A DNA stretch of 64,000 nt, taken from contig CAYFFG010000004.1 of NCBI GenBank assembly GCA_964342355.1, forward strand, positions 1-64,000, given 5' to 3'. Below the pieces are notes generated by a model, which made no database searches, was not told the origin of the DNA, and was given only the letters and a program-made list of their open reading frames with translations. Position 1 is the first letter of the stretch. Each line of letters opens with the position of its first letter. Shown here in pieces: positions 41,050 through 50,798 of this stretch. This DNA comes from Hirschia sp964342355 (GTDB lineage Bacteria > Pseudomonadota > Alphaproteobacteria > Caulobacterales > Hyphomonadaceae). The position numbers were made by a program, and so were the translations under genes.

Positions 41050-43263
41050 TCACGGAATTAGTCCCCCGCCCAAACCCAGCTCGCTTTCCCGCAGCTTTCT
41101 AACCTCGTCCCGCAGCCGCGCCGCTGTCTCGAACTCCAGATCCGCAGCGGCTTCGCGCATCTGTTTTTCGAGGTCGGCGATGACGGCGGCGAGGTTGTGG
41201 CCTTTTTCGCCAGGCTTGCCTTCCATGACCGCCCCACCCCGACCACGGCGCTTGTTGGGGTCGCGGCCTTGCGGCAGGAGGCCGGAGGCGGCTTTTGATT
41301 TGCCCGGCACATCCTCAAGAATGTCTTCCACCTTGCGCTGGACAGAGCGCGGCGTGATGCCGTGTTCTGTGTTGTGCGCCACCTGTTTGTCACGGCGACG
41401 CTGGGTCTCGGCCATGGCCCGCTCCATCGAGCCTGTCACACGGTCCGCATAAAGGATGACGCGCGCATCCGCGTTTCGCGCCGCCCGGCCAATGGTCTGC
41501 ACAAGACTGGTTTCAGAGCGCAAAAAGCCTTCCTTGTCCGCATCCAGAATGCCGACAAACGCACATTCGGGAATATCCAGCCCTTCCCTCAGCAAGTTGA
41601 TCCCGATGAGACAGTCAAACACGCCAAGACGTAAGTCGCGGATAATCTCGATCCGCTCCACCGTGTCGATGTCCGAGTGCATGTAGCGCACTTTGACGCC
41701 CTGCTCATGCATGTATTCGGTGAGGTCCTCGGCCATCTTCTTGGTCAGGGTTGTGATGAGCGAGCGATAGCCCTTTGCGGTCGTGGATTTGACCTCGGCG
41801 ATCACATCATCAACCTGGTTGGCGCCATCGTTTGAGACGGGCCGCACCTCAACGGGCGGATCAATAAGGCCGGTCGGGCGGATGATTTGTTCGGTGAAGA
41901 CGCCGCCCGTCTGTTCCAGCTCCCACGGGCCGGGCGTGGCGGAGACATGCACCGTCTGCGGGCGCATGGCGTCCCATTCCTCAAACTTGAGCGGGCGGTT
42001 GTCCTTACAGCTGGGCAGGCGGAAGCCAAACTCTGACAATGTGTGTTTGCGGTTAAAGTCGCCGCGATACATAGCGCCCAGCTGCGGGATGGTCTGGTGG
42101 CTTTCATCCACGAAGACAAGCGCATCATCTGGCAGGTATTCAAAGAAAGTCGGCGGCGGCTCACCGGGTTTGCGTCCTGTCAGATAGCGGGAATAGTTCT
42201 CGATACCCGCACACGATCCCGTTGCGGTCATCATTTCCATGTCGAATTCTGTGCGTTGCTGGATGCGTTGGGCTTCCAGAAGTTTGCCGTGTTGTTCGAA
42301 CCAGGCGATTGTCTCTTTCAGTTCTTTCTTGATCAGCTGGACGGCCTGATTAAGCGTCGGGCGCGGCGTGACATAGTGAGAGTTCGCATAGATTTTGACC
42401 TTGCCCATCGGCTTGGAACGCCGACCGGTGAGCGGATCGAACTCAACGATTTCTTCGATTTCATCGCCAAAGAATGAGATTTTCCAGGCCCGGTCTTCCT
42501 GGTGAACAGGCCAGACATCCAGCGTGTCACCCTTGATGCGAAATGTGCCGCGACCGAATGCCAGATCGTTTCGTGTGTATTGCAGCGCGACAAGATCCTT
42601 GGCGACATCGCGCGGATCAATCATCTGCCCTTCCTGCAGCTCAAACGTCATGGCGGAGTAGGTTTCAACCGAGCCGATACCGTAGATACACGAGACAGAG
42701 GCGACAATGATCACGTCGTCCCGCTCCAGCACTGCGCGGGTAGCCGAGTGGCGCATCCGGTCGATGGCTTCGTTTATCGAGCTTTCCTTCTCAATGTAGG
42801 TATCGGTGCGCGGCACATAGGCTTCGGGCATGTAATAGTCGTAGTAGGATACGAAGTATTCCACCGCATTGTTTGGGAAAAAACTTTTAAATTCTGCGTA
42901 TAGCTGCGCCGCCAGGGTCTTGTTATGCGCAAGGATCAGCGCTGGCCGCTGCGTGCGTTCGATGACCTGCGCCATCGTGAACGTCTTACCAGACCCCGTT
43001 ACGCCAAGCAGGACCTGGTCTTTTTCTTCCGCTTCAACGCCAGCCACCAATTCGTCGATAGCCGCTGGCTGGTCACCTGCCGGGTCGTAATCAGAGACAA
43101 GTTCGAAACGCTTGCCGCCTTCGCTTTTTTCCCATGTGCGTTCAGGGCGATGCGGCGTCCAGACGGACGGCGGCATCAGCTCTTCTGCGCCATCAAAGAT
43201 GAACTGGGATGCGGGCGCTTCAGACACGCCCTTGGATGAAGCAGATTTGGGTGATTTGGCCAT
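41050..43263 (-). CDS. uvrB: Excinuclease ABC subunit B
   Basis: Damage-verification helicase of nucleotide excision repair. Walker A GVTGSGKT, the damage-binding beta-hairpin YYDYYMPEAYVPRTDTYIEK, helicase motif VFVDESHQTIPQ, the motif V/VI regions GINLLREGLDIPE and QTIGRAARNADAR, and the C-terminal UVR domain (LEKQMREAAADLEFETAARL). About 737 residues from the ATG at 43263; the ATG at 43272 adds three. A roughly 30-residue N-terminal lead and a GKSKAASGLLPQGRDPNKRR linker are alphaproteobacterial features. Confidence 0.98.
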   Translation of the reverse strand: MAKSPKSASSKGVSEAPASQFIFDGAEELMPPSVWTPHRPERTWEKSEGGKRFELVSDYDPAGDQPAAIDELVAGVEAEEKDQVLLGVTGSGKTFTMAQVIERTQRPALILAHNKTLAAQLYAEFKSFFPNNAVEYFVSYYDYYMPEAYVPRTDTYIEKESSINEAIDRMRHSATRAVLERDDVIIVASVSCIYGIGSVETYSAMTFELQEGQMIDPRDVAKDLVALQYTRNDLAFGRGTFRIKGDTLDVWPVHQEDRAWKISFFGDEIEEIVEFDPLTGRRSKPMGKVKIYANSHYVTPRPTLNQAVQLIKKELKETIAWFEQHGKLLEAQRIQQRTEFDMEMMTATGSCAGIENYSRYLTGRKPGEPPPTFFEYLPDDALVFVDESHQTIPQLGAMYRGDFNRKHTLSEFGFRLPSCKDNRPLKFEEWDAMRPQTVHVSATPGPWELEQTGGVFTEQIIRPTGLIDPPVEVRPVSNDGANQVDDVIAEVKSTTAKGYRSLITTLTKKMAEDLTEYMHEQGVKVRYMHSDIDTVERIEIIRDLRLGVFDCLIGINLLREGLDIPECAFVGILDADKEGFLRSETSLVQTIGRAARNADARVILYADRVTGSMERAMAETQRRRDKQVAHNTEHGITPRSVQRKVEDILEDVPGKSKAASGLLPQGRDPNKRRGRGGAVMEGKPGEKGHNLAAVIADLEKQMREAAADLEFETAARLRDEVRKLRESELGLGGGLIP

Positions 43264-43585
43264 GAGACTCAATATGGTGAAAAGAGAGGGGCGCGCAAAG
43301 GTCTATTTCGCACGATTTGAGTGCGCATTTTCCACTGTTACTCATTTTTAATTCTAACAAACACCTACGGCAACATCACCCCTATCGACACAGGTTCGGG
43401 AATGGCCAGATTACATTTTTCTATATTCCACAAACTGTTAGATGCGCGCAGAGCGCCATCCTAACATTCAGTAAAAACTACAGTTTCAGCGTTAACACCC
43501 TGCGACACCCCGCCGCGTTATCAGCTTGTTAAGCACGTTTGCGCGTCAATTGCAGTCAAATCTACATGCTCTGCGAGGAACTCAC
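43264..43585. other. Divergent intergenic region between uvrB and the two-gene membrane system
   Basis: 322 bp that must hold the uvrB promoter (minus) and the promoter of the 43586-45958 pair (plus). AT-rich in the middle (43330-43450). I see no inverted repeat long enough to call, and no LexA-type GAACN7GTTC box was recognised by eye. Confidence 0.4.
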
Positions 43586-45172
43586 ATGTCCAGCAAATCG
43601 CCACGTTGGGGTCTAGACCTTGGCTATGCGTCGAAAATCAAACCGCATAATCCCAATATTACGCTCGCCGCGCATGGCCTTTCAGGGAAGAAAGCTGAAG
43701 GACATTTGTCATACAATCGCGAAGTGACACGCCGTGTTGCCAAACAGGATGCAAAAGATGGCGTGCCTGTTTCTGAAGCCGACACGCAAGACCAGTGGAG
43801 CGAACGCGAGCAGCAGATTGCCGGCGAAGCAGAAGACATGCGTCGCGGCTTGCACACCTGGTTTACGGACTCTGGCACATCAGTCAGAAACTTCATTCAG
43901 GACTGTACGCCCGCCGAAATAGACCCCGACATTCTGCGCGAAGCAATCAAGGCGGAAGAGAACGAATTCCGTCACTACGAACTCGATGACGTCAGCGAAG
44001 CTAAAGCTGCTCACGAAGCAACTGTGATCGAACTGGAAGAGTTTAAGGCGCGCCACAAGGAACGTATCGGTAGTCGGACCCCTGACATCAAAAAGAATGT
44101 TGAGCAGACTGTCGCAATTTTACTGTTCATGCTGATCTTAGAAGGTTGCTTCAACGCCCTACTCTTTAAAGACGCGCAAGCAAATGGCCTCCTAGGAGGC
44201 ATGCTGGTCGCGTTTGGCGTGTCCGCGGTAAATGTCATCGCCGGTGTGTGTGCTGGTTTCCTCGGTCTTCGGTTCTTAAACCACCCAGCACTTCCGTTCA
44301 AAATTGCTGGCGGGATTGTCGCTGGGGTTTTCATCACCTTTGGCGTGTTTTTGAACCTGTTTGTCGCGCATTTCCGCGACGTGGTCGAAGTCCAACTCCA
44401 TGAACGTATTGCTGCCGGCTCCCTTGCTGGCTTCTCACTCTTTTCCATTCCGCCAGGAGACGTCATCACTGGCATGTTCCCGAATGTGTTCGGATTGGAA
44501 TCCATGGTCGCCTACGGCCTGTTGTTTATCGGTCTGGGTGTTTTCTGCCTTTCCGTTTATGAAGGCTATGACAAAATCTCCGACCGCTATCCCGGCTATG
44601 GCCGCGTATGGCGTCGTGAGCGCCAAGCATATGAAAAACGCCAGGAAGTAAGAAACAGTTTGCGCGAAGACCTGGGTGATTATTTCACTGATTGCCGCGC
44701 TTGGTTTGATCGCCAACAGATCCGTCACACTGAAGCCAAGCGTGAGATTGAAAAGTCTATCAACTGGTTGGAAGGGCGCCGCGAACAAGCGCTCACAATT
44801 GCTGGTCGCGTCGGTGATCAGGAGCGCAGTCTGAAGATTGCTTACAGACAAGCTCACCGCCGTGAGCGCAATAATTTCCGGGAAGAGCTCGGAGACCAGG
44901 CAGCTGTGCCAGCCTATTTCGACGAGATCGTAACGCCCAACGTCCCCGGCTTTGAGTATGATAAAGAACGCGTTCAAGCTGATGCTGCGATCAAAACCAT
45001 CGAGGGCAATATCCGCGCAATGACCATCACGCGCCAGTGGTTGGACACGCACATCCAATCTGTCCAGAAGGGGCTCTCCACGATCGAGAAAAAAGTCGAA
45101 CAATATGTCGATGAAATCCGGTCCGAGCGAGACACAAATTCTACCTCCGCCAAATCCAAGAAATCCGCATAA
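43586..45172 (+). CDS. Four-TM membrane protein with cytoplasmic coiled coils, unknown function
   Basis: About 528 residues from ATG 43586 (GAGGA 7 nt upstream); an in-frame start at 43526 adds 20 residues. A hydrophilic N-terminal 150 residues, partly coiled coil (EAKAAHEATVIELEEFKARH), leads into four TM helices, including AILLFMLILEGCFNALLF, AFGVSAVNVIAGVCAGFLGL, GGIVAGVFITFGVFLNLFV and VAYGLLFIGLGVFCLSVY. A charged C-terminal 200 residues, also coiled-coil prone, follows. No known domain recognised. It is followed 12 bp later by a single-TM VWA-like protein, and the two form an operon. Confidence 0.75.
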   Translation: MSSKSPRWGLDLGYASKIKPHNPNITLAAHGLSGKKAEGHLSYNREVTRRVAKQDAKDGVPVSEADTQDQWSEREQQIAGEAEDMRRGLHTWFTDSGTSVRNFIQDCTPAEIDPDILREAIKAEENEFRHYELDDVSEAKAAHEATVIELEEFKARHKERIGSRTPDIKKNVEQTVAILLFMLILEGCFNALLFKDAQANGLLGGMLVAFGVSAVNVIAGVCAGFLGLRFLNHPALPFKIAGGIVAGVFITFGVFLNLFVAHFRDVVEVQLHERIAAGSLAGFSLFSIPPGDVITGMFPNVFGLESMVAYGLLFIGLGVFCLSVYEGYDKISDRYPGYGRVWRRERQAYEKRQEVRNSLREDLGDYFTDCRAWFDRQQIRHTEAKREIEKSINWLEGRREQALTIAGRVGDQERSLKIAYRQAHRRERNNFREELGDQAAVPAYFDEIVTPNVPGFEYDKERVQADAAIKTIEGNIRAMTITRQWLDTHIQSVQKGLSTIEKKVEQYVDEIRSERDTNSTSAKSKKSA

Positions 45173-45184
45173 GGAAGACTGACC

Positions 45185-45958
45185 ATGGCTCGTAGACGTG
45201 AAAAATCCAAAGCCTTCTGGCGCTGGTCAATTGTAGGTATGCTGTCTTGCGTATTTGGCCTGTTCGGCTTCATCGCTTTCAACATGCCACCGGCAACCGA
45301 CGCTCTGACTGCATGCCGCATCGACAATAAAGATCCAGCGCACGCCATCATGTTGATCGACCAGTCTGATCCTTTCAATCAGAATGATTTTGGCTGGGTG
45401 GAAGCCTTCGTTGATGAGGAAGCACGCCAGCTACCTAAATATGGTCGACTTACCGTGATCACGCCAAACTCGAGTGATCCTTATGCGCCGGTACAAGTCT
45501 TTTCCGCATGCTCAACTGGGTCAGGTGATCATGCCAACCCAATCCTGCAAAATCCTCGCATGGTGGAAGACACTTGGCGTGAAAATTTCCGCCAACCATT
45601 GGATGTCGCAGTGAAAGCTGTGCTTGCCGATAAACAAGCACCAAACTCCCCGCTGGCGGAAGCCTTATTCGCTATTTTTGATCGCGCTGATTTTGATGGC
45701 GATATCAAACATCGCAAAGTCATTATCGTGTCTGACCTGATGCAGAACTCCAAGAGTTTCAGCTTTTATAAAACCGGCGCAGACTATGATAAATTCAAGC
45801 AAACAACTCTGGGCGCGCAGATTGCGAGCGTAGATGGTGTGGATGTGGTTGCCCGCATAGTTCCACGCCAGGAATACGACCTACCTCTTAGCGAGTTGAA
45901 AGTTTTCTGGCACACCTATTTCATGGAATCCAACGCGCGTTTCACGTCTGTGAATTAA
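45185..45958 (+). CDS. Membrane-tethered VWA-like protein, partner of the 43586 gene
   Basis: 257 residues: a basic N-terminus, one TM helix (about 14-34), then a periplasmic domain that begins HAIMLIDQSDPFN, a D-x-S form of the MIDAS motif, and later has KVIIVSDLMQNS, matching strand-helix elements of a von Willebrand A fold. The full DxSxS motif is incomplete (D-Q-S-D), so metal binding is doubtful. It follows the four-TM coiled-coil gene by 12 bp with AAGGAAG upstream. I do not recognise the pair from any characterised system. Confidence 0.65.
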   Translation: MARRREKSKAFWRWSIVGMLSCVFGLFGFIAFNMPPATDALTACRIDNKDPAHAIMLIDQSDPFNQNDFGWVEAFVDEEARQLPKYGRLTVITPNSSDPYAPVQVFSACSTGSGDHANPILQNPRMVEDTWRENFRQPLDVAVKAVLADKQAPNSPLAEALFAIFDRADFDGDIKHRKVIIVSDLMQNSKSFSFYKTGADYDKFKQTTLGAQIASVDGVDVVARIVPRQEYDLPLSELKVFWHTYFMESNARFTSVN

Positions 45959-45989
45959 AAGGCCACTCTATCTGAAACCGACTTGTTTG

Positions 45990-46460
45990 CTATTCAACGA
46001 TGAACTCCGGTTTATAAGATACGGGAAAGTTCACGGAGCGGGCGATAAAACAGACCTTATGGATTTTGTCGTGCAAACTGCGCGCAATACGTATGTCACT
46101 ACCATGGGCGACAGTAACCACAGGTTTCAGCACAACCTCCAAAAACCTTCCCGCTCCGTTTGGTCCACTCTCACCAAGACCAAGCGGCGTATCTGTATAT
46201 GCGGTGACAATCACCCCAGCTTCGCTTGCATAGTGCAAATACCACAGCATGTGACAGGCTGATAGCGCAGAGAGCAATAGATCCTCTGGGTTCATTTTTC
46301 TCGGATCGCCCCCCAACAAGGGATCATTTGAGCAATGAACAACTGCCTTGCTAGGCACAGCAATATCCCAGGTTCGCGCATAGCTTTTATAAGCTTTCGT
46401 CCCCTCACCAGTGTTACCGGTCCAGACAACATTTGAGGTGAACTCGTGTTGCTTGCTCAT
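45990..46460 (-). CDS. OsmC/Ohr family peroxiredoxin-like protein
   Basis: About 156 residues. The start at 46460 (MSKQHEFTSNVVWTGNTGEG) has GGAGGAG 8 nt upstream; an in-frame start at 46484 is not needed. The redox-active Cys pair is in LSACHMLWYLHYA and KVCFIARSV, the spacing of OsmC-like organic hydroperoxide reductases, and NPEDLLLSALSACH is the family signature. It lies in the cytoplasm and reduces organic peroxides with lipoyl or thiol donors. Located 52 bp after the GGDEF-EAL gene on the same strand. Confidence 0.9.
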   Translation of the reverse strand: MSKQHEFTSNVVWTGNTGEGTKAYKSYARTWDIAVPSKAVVHCSNDPLLGGDPRKMNPEDLLLSALSACHMLWYLHYASEAGVIVTAYTDTPLGLGESGPNGAGRFLEVVLKPVVTVAHGSDIRIARSLHDKIHKVCFIARSVNFPVSYKPEFIVE

Positions 46461-46512
46461 CAGATAAACTCCTCCAGAATTCAACTTATGTCAGAGGGAG
46501 TAATAAACTGAA

Positions 46513-48873
46513 TTAAGCTGTACGTTTCAGAAGGTGCAACTCACCTTTTTGAGCAAGCTCTTCGCTGATGTTACGCGCACCTTCTTTCGTCAACATGCCT
46601 TTCTTCGGCAGCAAACGTCCGGGAATAGGTTGAGAAAACAAAAAGCCCTGCATTTCGGTGCAGCCTTCCGCCTGAAGGATATCGACCTGTTCCTGGTTCT
46701 CAATTCCTTCAGCTGTGGTGCGCATCCCCAAATCTTTTGCCAAGCTCATGACAGCAGATATGATCGCGCGACAATCCTTGCGTTCCTGGATCTCACAAAT
46801 GAAGCATTTGTCGATCTTGATTTTGTCGAATGGAAATGCGCGCAGATAGTTTAGGGACGAAAACCCGGTCCCAAAATCATCCAGTGCGATTTTAGCGCCA
46901 AGGTTTCTCAGCGTATGCAGCGTTTTTAGGTTCGTCTCTGTTTCCTCCAACAGGACAGATTCTGTAATCTCAAACTCCACCCGAGCCGGATCCAGGCTAT
47001 GCGTCGCTAACGCCGACACAACCGTAGAGATCAGTGATGGGTTCGTCATTTGAGTTGGGGACAGGTTTATAGCGACTGTGACTTCATCCGGCCATGTCGC
47101 CGCCTCAGCAATAGCTGTGCGAATGACCCACTCACCAAGCGGAACGATTAGTCCCGTATCTTCTGCGATTTCGATAAATTCCGATGGTAAGATCACATCG
47201 TTTTCTGAACGACGCCAACGCAATAAACTTTCATAACCCTTGATCCGCCCAGTTGCGACTTCCATCAATGGCTGAAAATGAAGTTCCAATTCGTCTTCAT
47301 ATAGAGCATGGCGAAGGTCCGCTTCCATTTGGGTGCGGCGACGCGCATCTTCATCCATAAAGGGTTCAAAGAAGCGATTACATCCGCGCCCGGCCTGCTT
47401 GGCTGCATAAAGCGCCAGGTCAGCATGTTTTAACAACTGCGCGGCTGTTTCACCGTCTTTGGGCGCAATCGCTGACCCTACACTACCGGACACCAGCGTA
47501 CGCTGACCTTCAAGCGTGACGGGCTCCAACAGAGAATCCACAATGAAATCCGCCAGCAGTTCTGCGTCTGAATTACTATCGACGCACTTCTGAAGAACAA
47601 CAAATTCATCACCGCCCATGCGGCCGATCAGGTCACTGTCTCCGCAGCATTGATTTAAACGCTCAGCTACCGTGCGCAGCAATGCGTCTCCTGCAGGGTG
47701 CCCCAGCGTATCGTTGATGGTTTTGAAGTTATCAAGGTCGATACAGTGAAGTGCGAACCCTTTGCCATCTAACCGTAATCTCTCAACAGACTTTTCAAGT
47801 TCAGCACTAAAATGAGCGCGATTGTGCAATCCTGTTAGCGTGTCAAAGTGCGCCATGTAGGCAATCTTGCGTTCCGCCGCCTGGGCTTGCGTCACGTCTG
47901 AACACACACCTCGAAAACCGATAAACTCACCTTCATCATCCAGGCGTGGACGGGCACTGATGGACCACCACCGAATTTCACCGCCAATGCGTGCTGATAC
48001 AACGTGATCTCTAAAGGACCGACGGTTTTTCAACATTTCAGCCAACCGTTCGGAGGTTTCACCCTCGAAGAATTGAAGGAACGGTTCGTTCTCTAAGGTT
48101 TCCCTTGGGCGTTTAACCGCTTCCGCAAAACGCAATGACACGCGGTTGAGCTGGATTTGTTTATCAGTTTCCCACAACCAGTCAGAAGAGTGTGTCTCAA
48201 AGTCATGCAGCAAAAGAGAGATAACTTCGCCCGATTCCTCAAGCTGTCGACGGTCCAGTCTCTGTTTGACAAAGTTGGAATAAGTCCAGCCCACATACCG
48301 TTGGAGCATTGCGCCATAAACCAGCATTAATGGAATTGTCGACAACATCGCGGAGTCGCCAATCAATGCCGCGCCTATCGAGAAACCAACGACAATGGCC
48401 GCCATGTAAATCAGCGCCGCCAACGGGATCATAGCTAGCAAAAATGCGCCTGAACTCAACATTCCGACAGCAATCGAGCCGGGCATTGTCATGCTGTTGC
48501 CGCCCTGCTCCATCATGAGCAAAGCAATCAGCAATCCCCACACTGTGCCGACGCCTGCAGACCAGAAGGTCACCTTGCGTGCTTTTGCATCTGTACAGGA
48601 TGTCACGCGGGTAGATTGTCTGGATTTAGACCATTCTCGCAATACGACATAGGCCAGCACAGCGCTTGTATAGGCCCAACTGAACAGAAGCGGCCACAGA
48701 GAGCTTTGCCAGTACACCGCACATAACACAACGCCCGCCAAAACCATGCAGAAAGTGCCAATCGGCGCCATGGAGAGATAAGCGTTATATTGCTCGGCAT
48801 TTATCCAAGAACGCTTTTCTTCTGGGACGTCCTCATGTCCTAGAAAATAGGTCTTGAAGCTAAATGTCTTCAT
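46513..48873 (-). CDS. GGDEF-EAL cyclic-di-GMP signalling protein with membrane sensor and PAS domain
   Basis: 786 residues. An N-terminal membrane region has several TM helices (to about residue 200). A PAS domain follows (about 225-340, ending FRGVCSDVTQAQAAERK). The GGDEF domain has an intact RMGGDEFVVLQ active site, so diguanylate cyclase activity is possible. The EAL domain has YESLLRWR, NLSPTQM and LDDFGTGFSSLNYLRAFPFD, with most metal and substrate residues intact (the EAL signature itself reads ESL). Both activities could be present. It probably sets the c-di-GMP level that controls adhesion or exopolysaccharide. Confidence 0.92.
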   Translation of the reverse strand: MKTFSFKTYFLGHEDVPEEKRSWINAEQYNAYLSMAPIGTFCMVLAGVVLCAVYWQSSLWPLLFSWAYTSAVLAYVVLREWSKSRQSTRVTSCTDAKARKVTFWSAGVGTVWGLLIALLMMEQGGNSMTMPGSIAVGMLSSGAFLLAMIPLAALIYMAAIVVGFSIGAALIGDSAMLSTIPLMLVYGAMLQRYVGWTYSNFVKQRLDRRQLEESGEVISLLLHDFETHSSDWLWETDKQIQLNRVSLRFAEAVKRPRETLENEPFLQFFEGETSERLAEMLKNRRSFRDHVVSARIGGEIRWWSISARPRLDDEGEFIGFRGVCSDVTQAQAAERKIAYMAHFDTLTGLHNRAHFSAELEKSVERLRLDGKGFALHCIDLDNFKTINDTLGHPAGDALLRTVAERLNQCCGDSDLIGRMGGDEFVVLQKCVDSNSDAELLADFIVDSLLEPVTLEGQRTLVSGSVGSAIAPKDGETAAQLLKHADLALYAAKQAGRGCNRFFEPFMDEDARRRTQMEADLRHALYEDELELHFQPLMEVATGRIKGYESLLRWRRSENDVILPSEFIEIAEDTGLIVPLGEWVIRTAIAEAATWPDEVTVAINLSPTQMTNPSLISTVVSALATHSLDPARVEFEITESVLLEETETNLKTLHTLRNLGAKIALDDFGTGFSSLNYLRAFPFDKIKIDKCFICEIQERKDCRAIISAVMSLAKDLGMRTTAEGIENQEQVDILQAEGCTEMQGFLFSQPIPGRLLPKKGMLTKEGARNISEELAQKGELHLLKRTA

Positions 48874-49103
48874 ACTTGCACTATCCCCAGAAAAACCCGT
48901 GCGCCTTAAACAAGGATACTCTCAGATAAAGTTGGAGATGCGATTAAGTCGCCAGCTTGTTTTAACCGGCAACATTTACATTTTAAAAACCAAGTCTCAC
49001 TCAGCGCCAGCCCCCTCTTAAGGAAGGCCCCGATTTTGCATCCCAAGGTTGAGGTCTGGAAGTTTACGTCTTTTAGATCACAATCGGCCTTGGGGGGATT
49101 AAA

Positions 49104-50528
49104 ATGGCGGTTGGCGTTAAGAGCGGCGCTGCAAGAGACAATGTTTCATCTGACAATGGGAGAAGAAAAAGCGTAGATACAGCCTGTAACCGGCTCAATG
49201 ATTTTGCGCCACATCTCTCGTCAAAACATGGTTTAACAAAATTTCAAAAATGTACGTTGATCGTAATTAGTTTTGTTCTTCTTGCCAGTTTCATTATCGG
49301 ATCTGAGACTTTCATGTCTCTCATTCAGACAGTTTTAATTCTAGGTTTTTCGCTTAACATCGCGCTACGATTGTTAGCGATCTTCCTGTCAATTCTGCAA
49401 AGCGCACCGCCAAAGTCTGACGAATTGGTAGATGACGACCTTCCCACAGTAACCATTCTTGCTCCTATGTATAAGGAAGCTGAAGTCGTCGGCCAATCCA
49501 TAGAAGCCCTCAGCCGAACGGCTTACCCGGCCCACAAACTTCAGATTTTGTATCTCCTGGAGGAAGACGACATTGAAACAATTAGCGCTTTTAAGGAATT
49601 GAAATCAGATTTAGATTTTCAAGTTCTCATTGTGCCACATGCTGCTCCCCGCACGAAACCAAAAGCGCTGAACTACGGACTACAGTTTGCCAGGGGAGAA
49701 TTTGTCTGTGTGTTTGATGCAGAAGACTGGCCCGGCCCAAATCAAATACGTCGCGCCGTTCAGACGTTTAAGAGTGGCGCGCCTGAGCTTGCAGTCATTC
49801 AGGCTCCATTATTCACCCACAACCGAAAAGACAGTTGGTTAGCAGCGCAATTCGAACTTGAATACGCGCTACACTTCGGACTTTGGTTGCCGATGATATC
49901 GAAACTAAATTGGCCAATACCGCTCGGTGGCACATCAAACTATTTCAGAAGATCTCACCTGGAAACAGTTCACGCTTGGGATCCATACAATGTCACAGAA
50001 GACGCCGACCTTGGTTACCGACTTGCCCGAGCTGGTTTTAAAAGTGCGCTCATTTGCGAACCAACTTTAGAAGAGGCGCCGCTCAGCTTAACGCAATGGG
50101 TACCGCAAAGAACGCGCTGGATTAAAGGGCACCTACAAACCTTAATCGTGCTCTTGCGTGCGCCGGGTTTGCTCGTTCAGGAATTGGGGATTTGGCGCAC
50201 GCTAGGCCTGTTTTCAACATTTGGCGGCTCTGTCGCCGCATCAGCAATCCACGGACCTGCTCTACTGATAATGTTGCTTGGTCTGCTCACCGACACAATC
50301 ACACTGGGCTGGATGCATTGGGCGGTTTGTCTTTCTGGTTATTTCAGCGTGGCTATGTCCGCAGTTGCTATCGGATCAATTAGACAGAGAGTTTTCCAAC
50401 TCGCGACAGTCCCTTTCTATTGGCCTTTACAGTCATATGCTTTTTTGTGTGCGCTCTGGGAATTACGGACCAAACCACATATATGGTCCAAGACACGCCA
50501 TGGGTTGTCGCGATACCTTCCAGCGTAA
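49104..50528 (+). CDS. Membrane-bound processive GT2 glycosyltransferase
   Basis: 474 residues. Two N-terminal TM helices (about 47-93), a GT2 catalytic domain (about 105-350) with the first DxD-type VCVFDAEDWPGPNQIRRAVQ and the processive-type PQRTRWIKGHLQT (QxxRW), and three to four C-terminal TM helices (from FGGSVAASAIHG). This is the cellulose/hyaluronan-synthase-like layout, which polymerises and exports a polymer in one protein. Strong ribosome-binding site (GGGGGGA). The small two-TM protein downstream may be its partner. Product unknown. Confidence 0.85.
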   Translation: MAVGVKSGAARDNVSSDNGRRKSVDTACNRLNDFAPHLSSKHGLTKFQKCTLIVISFVLLASFIIGSETFMSLIQTVLILGFSLNIALRLLAIFLSILQSAPPKSDELVDDDLPTVTILAPMYKEAEVVGQSIEALSRTAYPAHKLQILYLLEEDDIETISAFKELKSDLDFQVLIVPHAAPRTKPKALNYGLQFARGEFVCVFDAEDWPGPNQIRRAVQTFKSGAPELAVIQAPLFTHNRKDSWLAAQFELEYALHFGLWLPMISKLNWPIPLGGTSNYFRRSHLETVHAWDPYNVTEDADLGYRLARAGFKSALICEPTLEEAPLSLTQWVPQRTRWIKGHLQTLIVLLRAPGLLVQELGIWRTLGLFSTFGGSVAASAIHGPALLIMLLGLLTDTITLGWMHWAVCLSGYFSVAMSAVAIGSIRQRVFQLATVPFYWPLQSYAFLCALWELRTKPHIWSKTRHGLSRYLPA

Positions 50529-50567
50529 ACTGTTTAGATTATCACTTTGAATTAAACCGGAATCTGC

Positions 50568-50798
50568 GTGAACGTACTCTTCAGTCTTGTTCTTCTTGGG
50601 CTTTCTGCTGGTGGAATATTTGTATGCGCCCATAATGCGCATAAGCCACATGATAAGCTGGAACCAAGATTGATACCCTGGCGATTTCTAACAATGCTCT
50701 GCGCAGTCATGTGCTTGTTAATTATCGCCCATCTGTTCAACTTAGCAGGTTATGAAACCGGCCCAGATAAATCCCTTCTTGGGCGCGGCGCCTTTTAG
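50568..50798 (+). CDS. Small two-TM membrane protein
   Basis: 76 residues with two hydrophobic stretches (about 4-20 and 40-60), a GTG start at 50568 and no clear domain. It lies 40 bp after the GT2 gene on the same strand and its 3' end overlaps the convergent DUF599 gene by 4 bp. It could assist the synthase, but this is position-based only. Confidence 0.55.
   Translation: MNVLFSLVLLGLSAGGIFVCAHNAHKPHDKLEPRLIPWRFLTMLCAVMCLLIIAHLFNLAGYETGPDKSLLGRGAF

Noticed and set aside
41003..41452. 149-codon frame antisense to the uvrB 3' end
   Set aside because: Arg/Ser-rich shadow of the uvrB coding frame; uvrB is intact and well conserved.
44435..45103. 222-codon frame antisense to the four-TM protein
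   Set aside because: Shadow of the plus-strand gene, which has the better start signal, TM pattern and operon partner.
43586..45958. Zorya-type defence (ZorA/ZorB)
   Set aside because: The second protein lacks the TM aspartate and the OmpA-like peptidoglycan domain of ZorB, and no ZorC/D/E neighbours are present.
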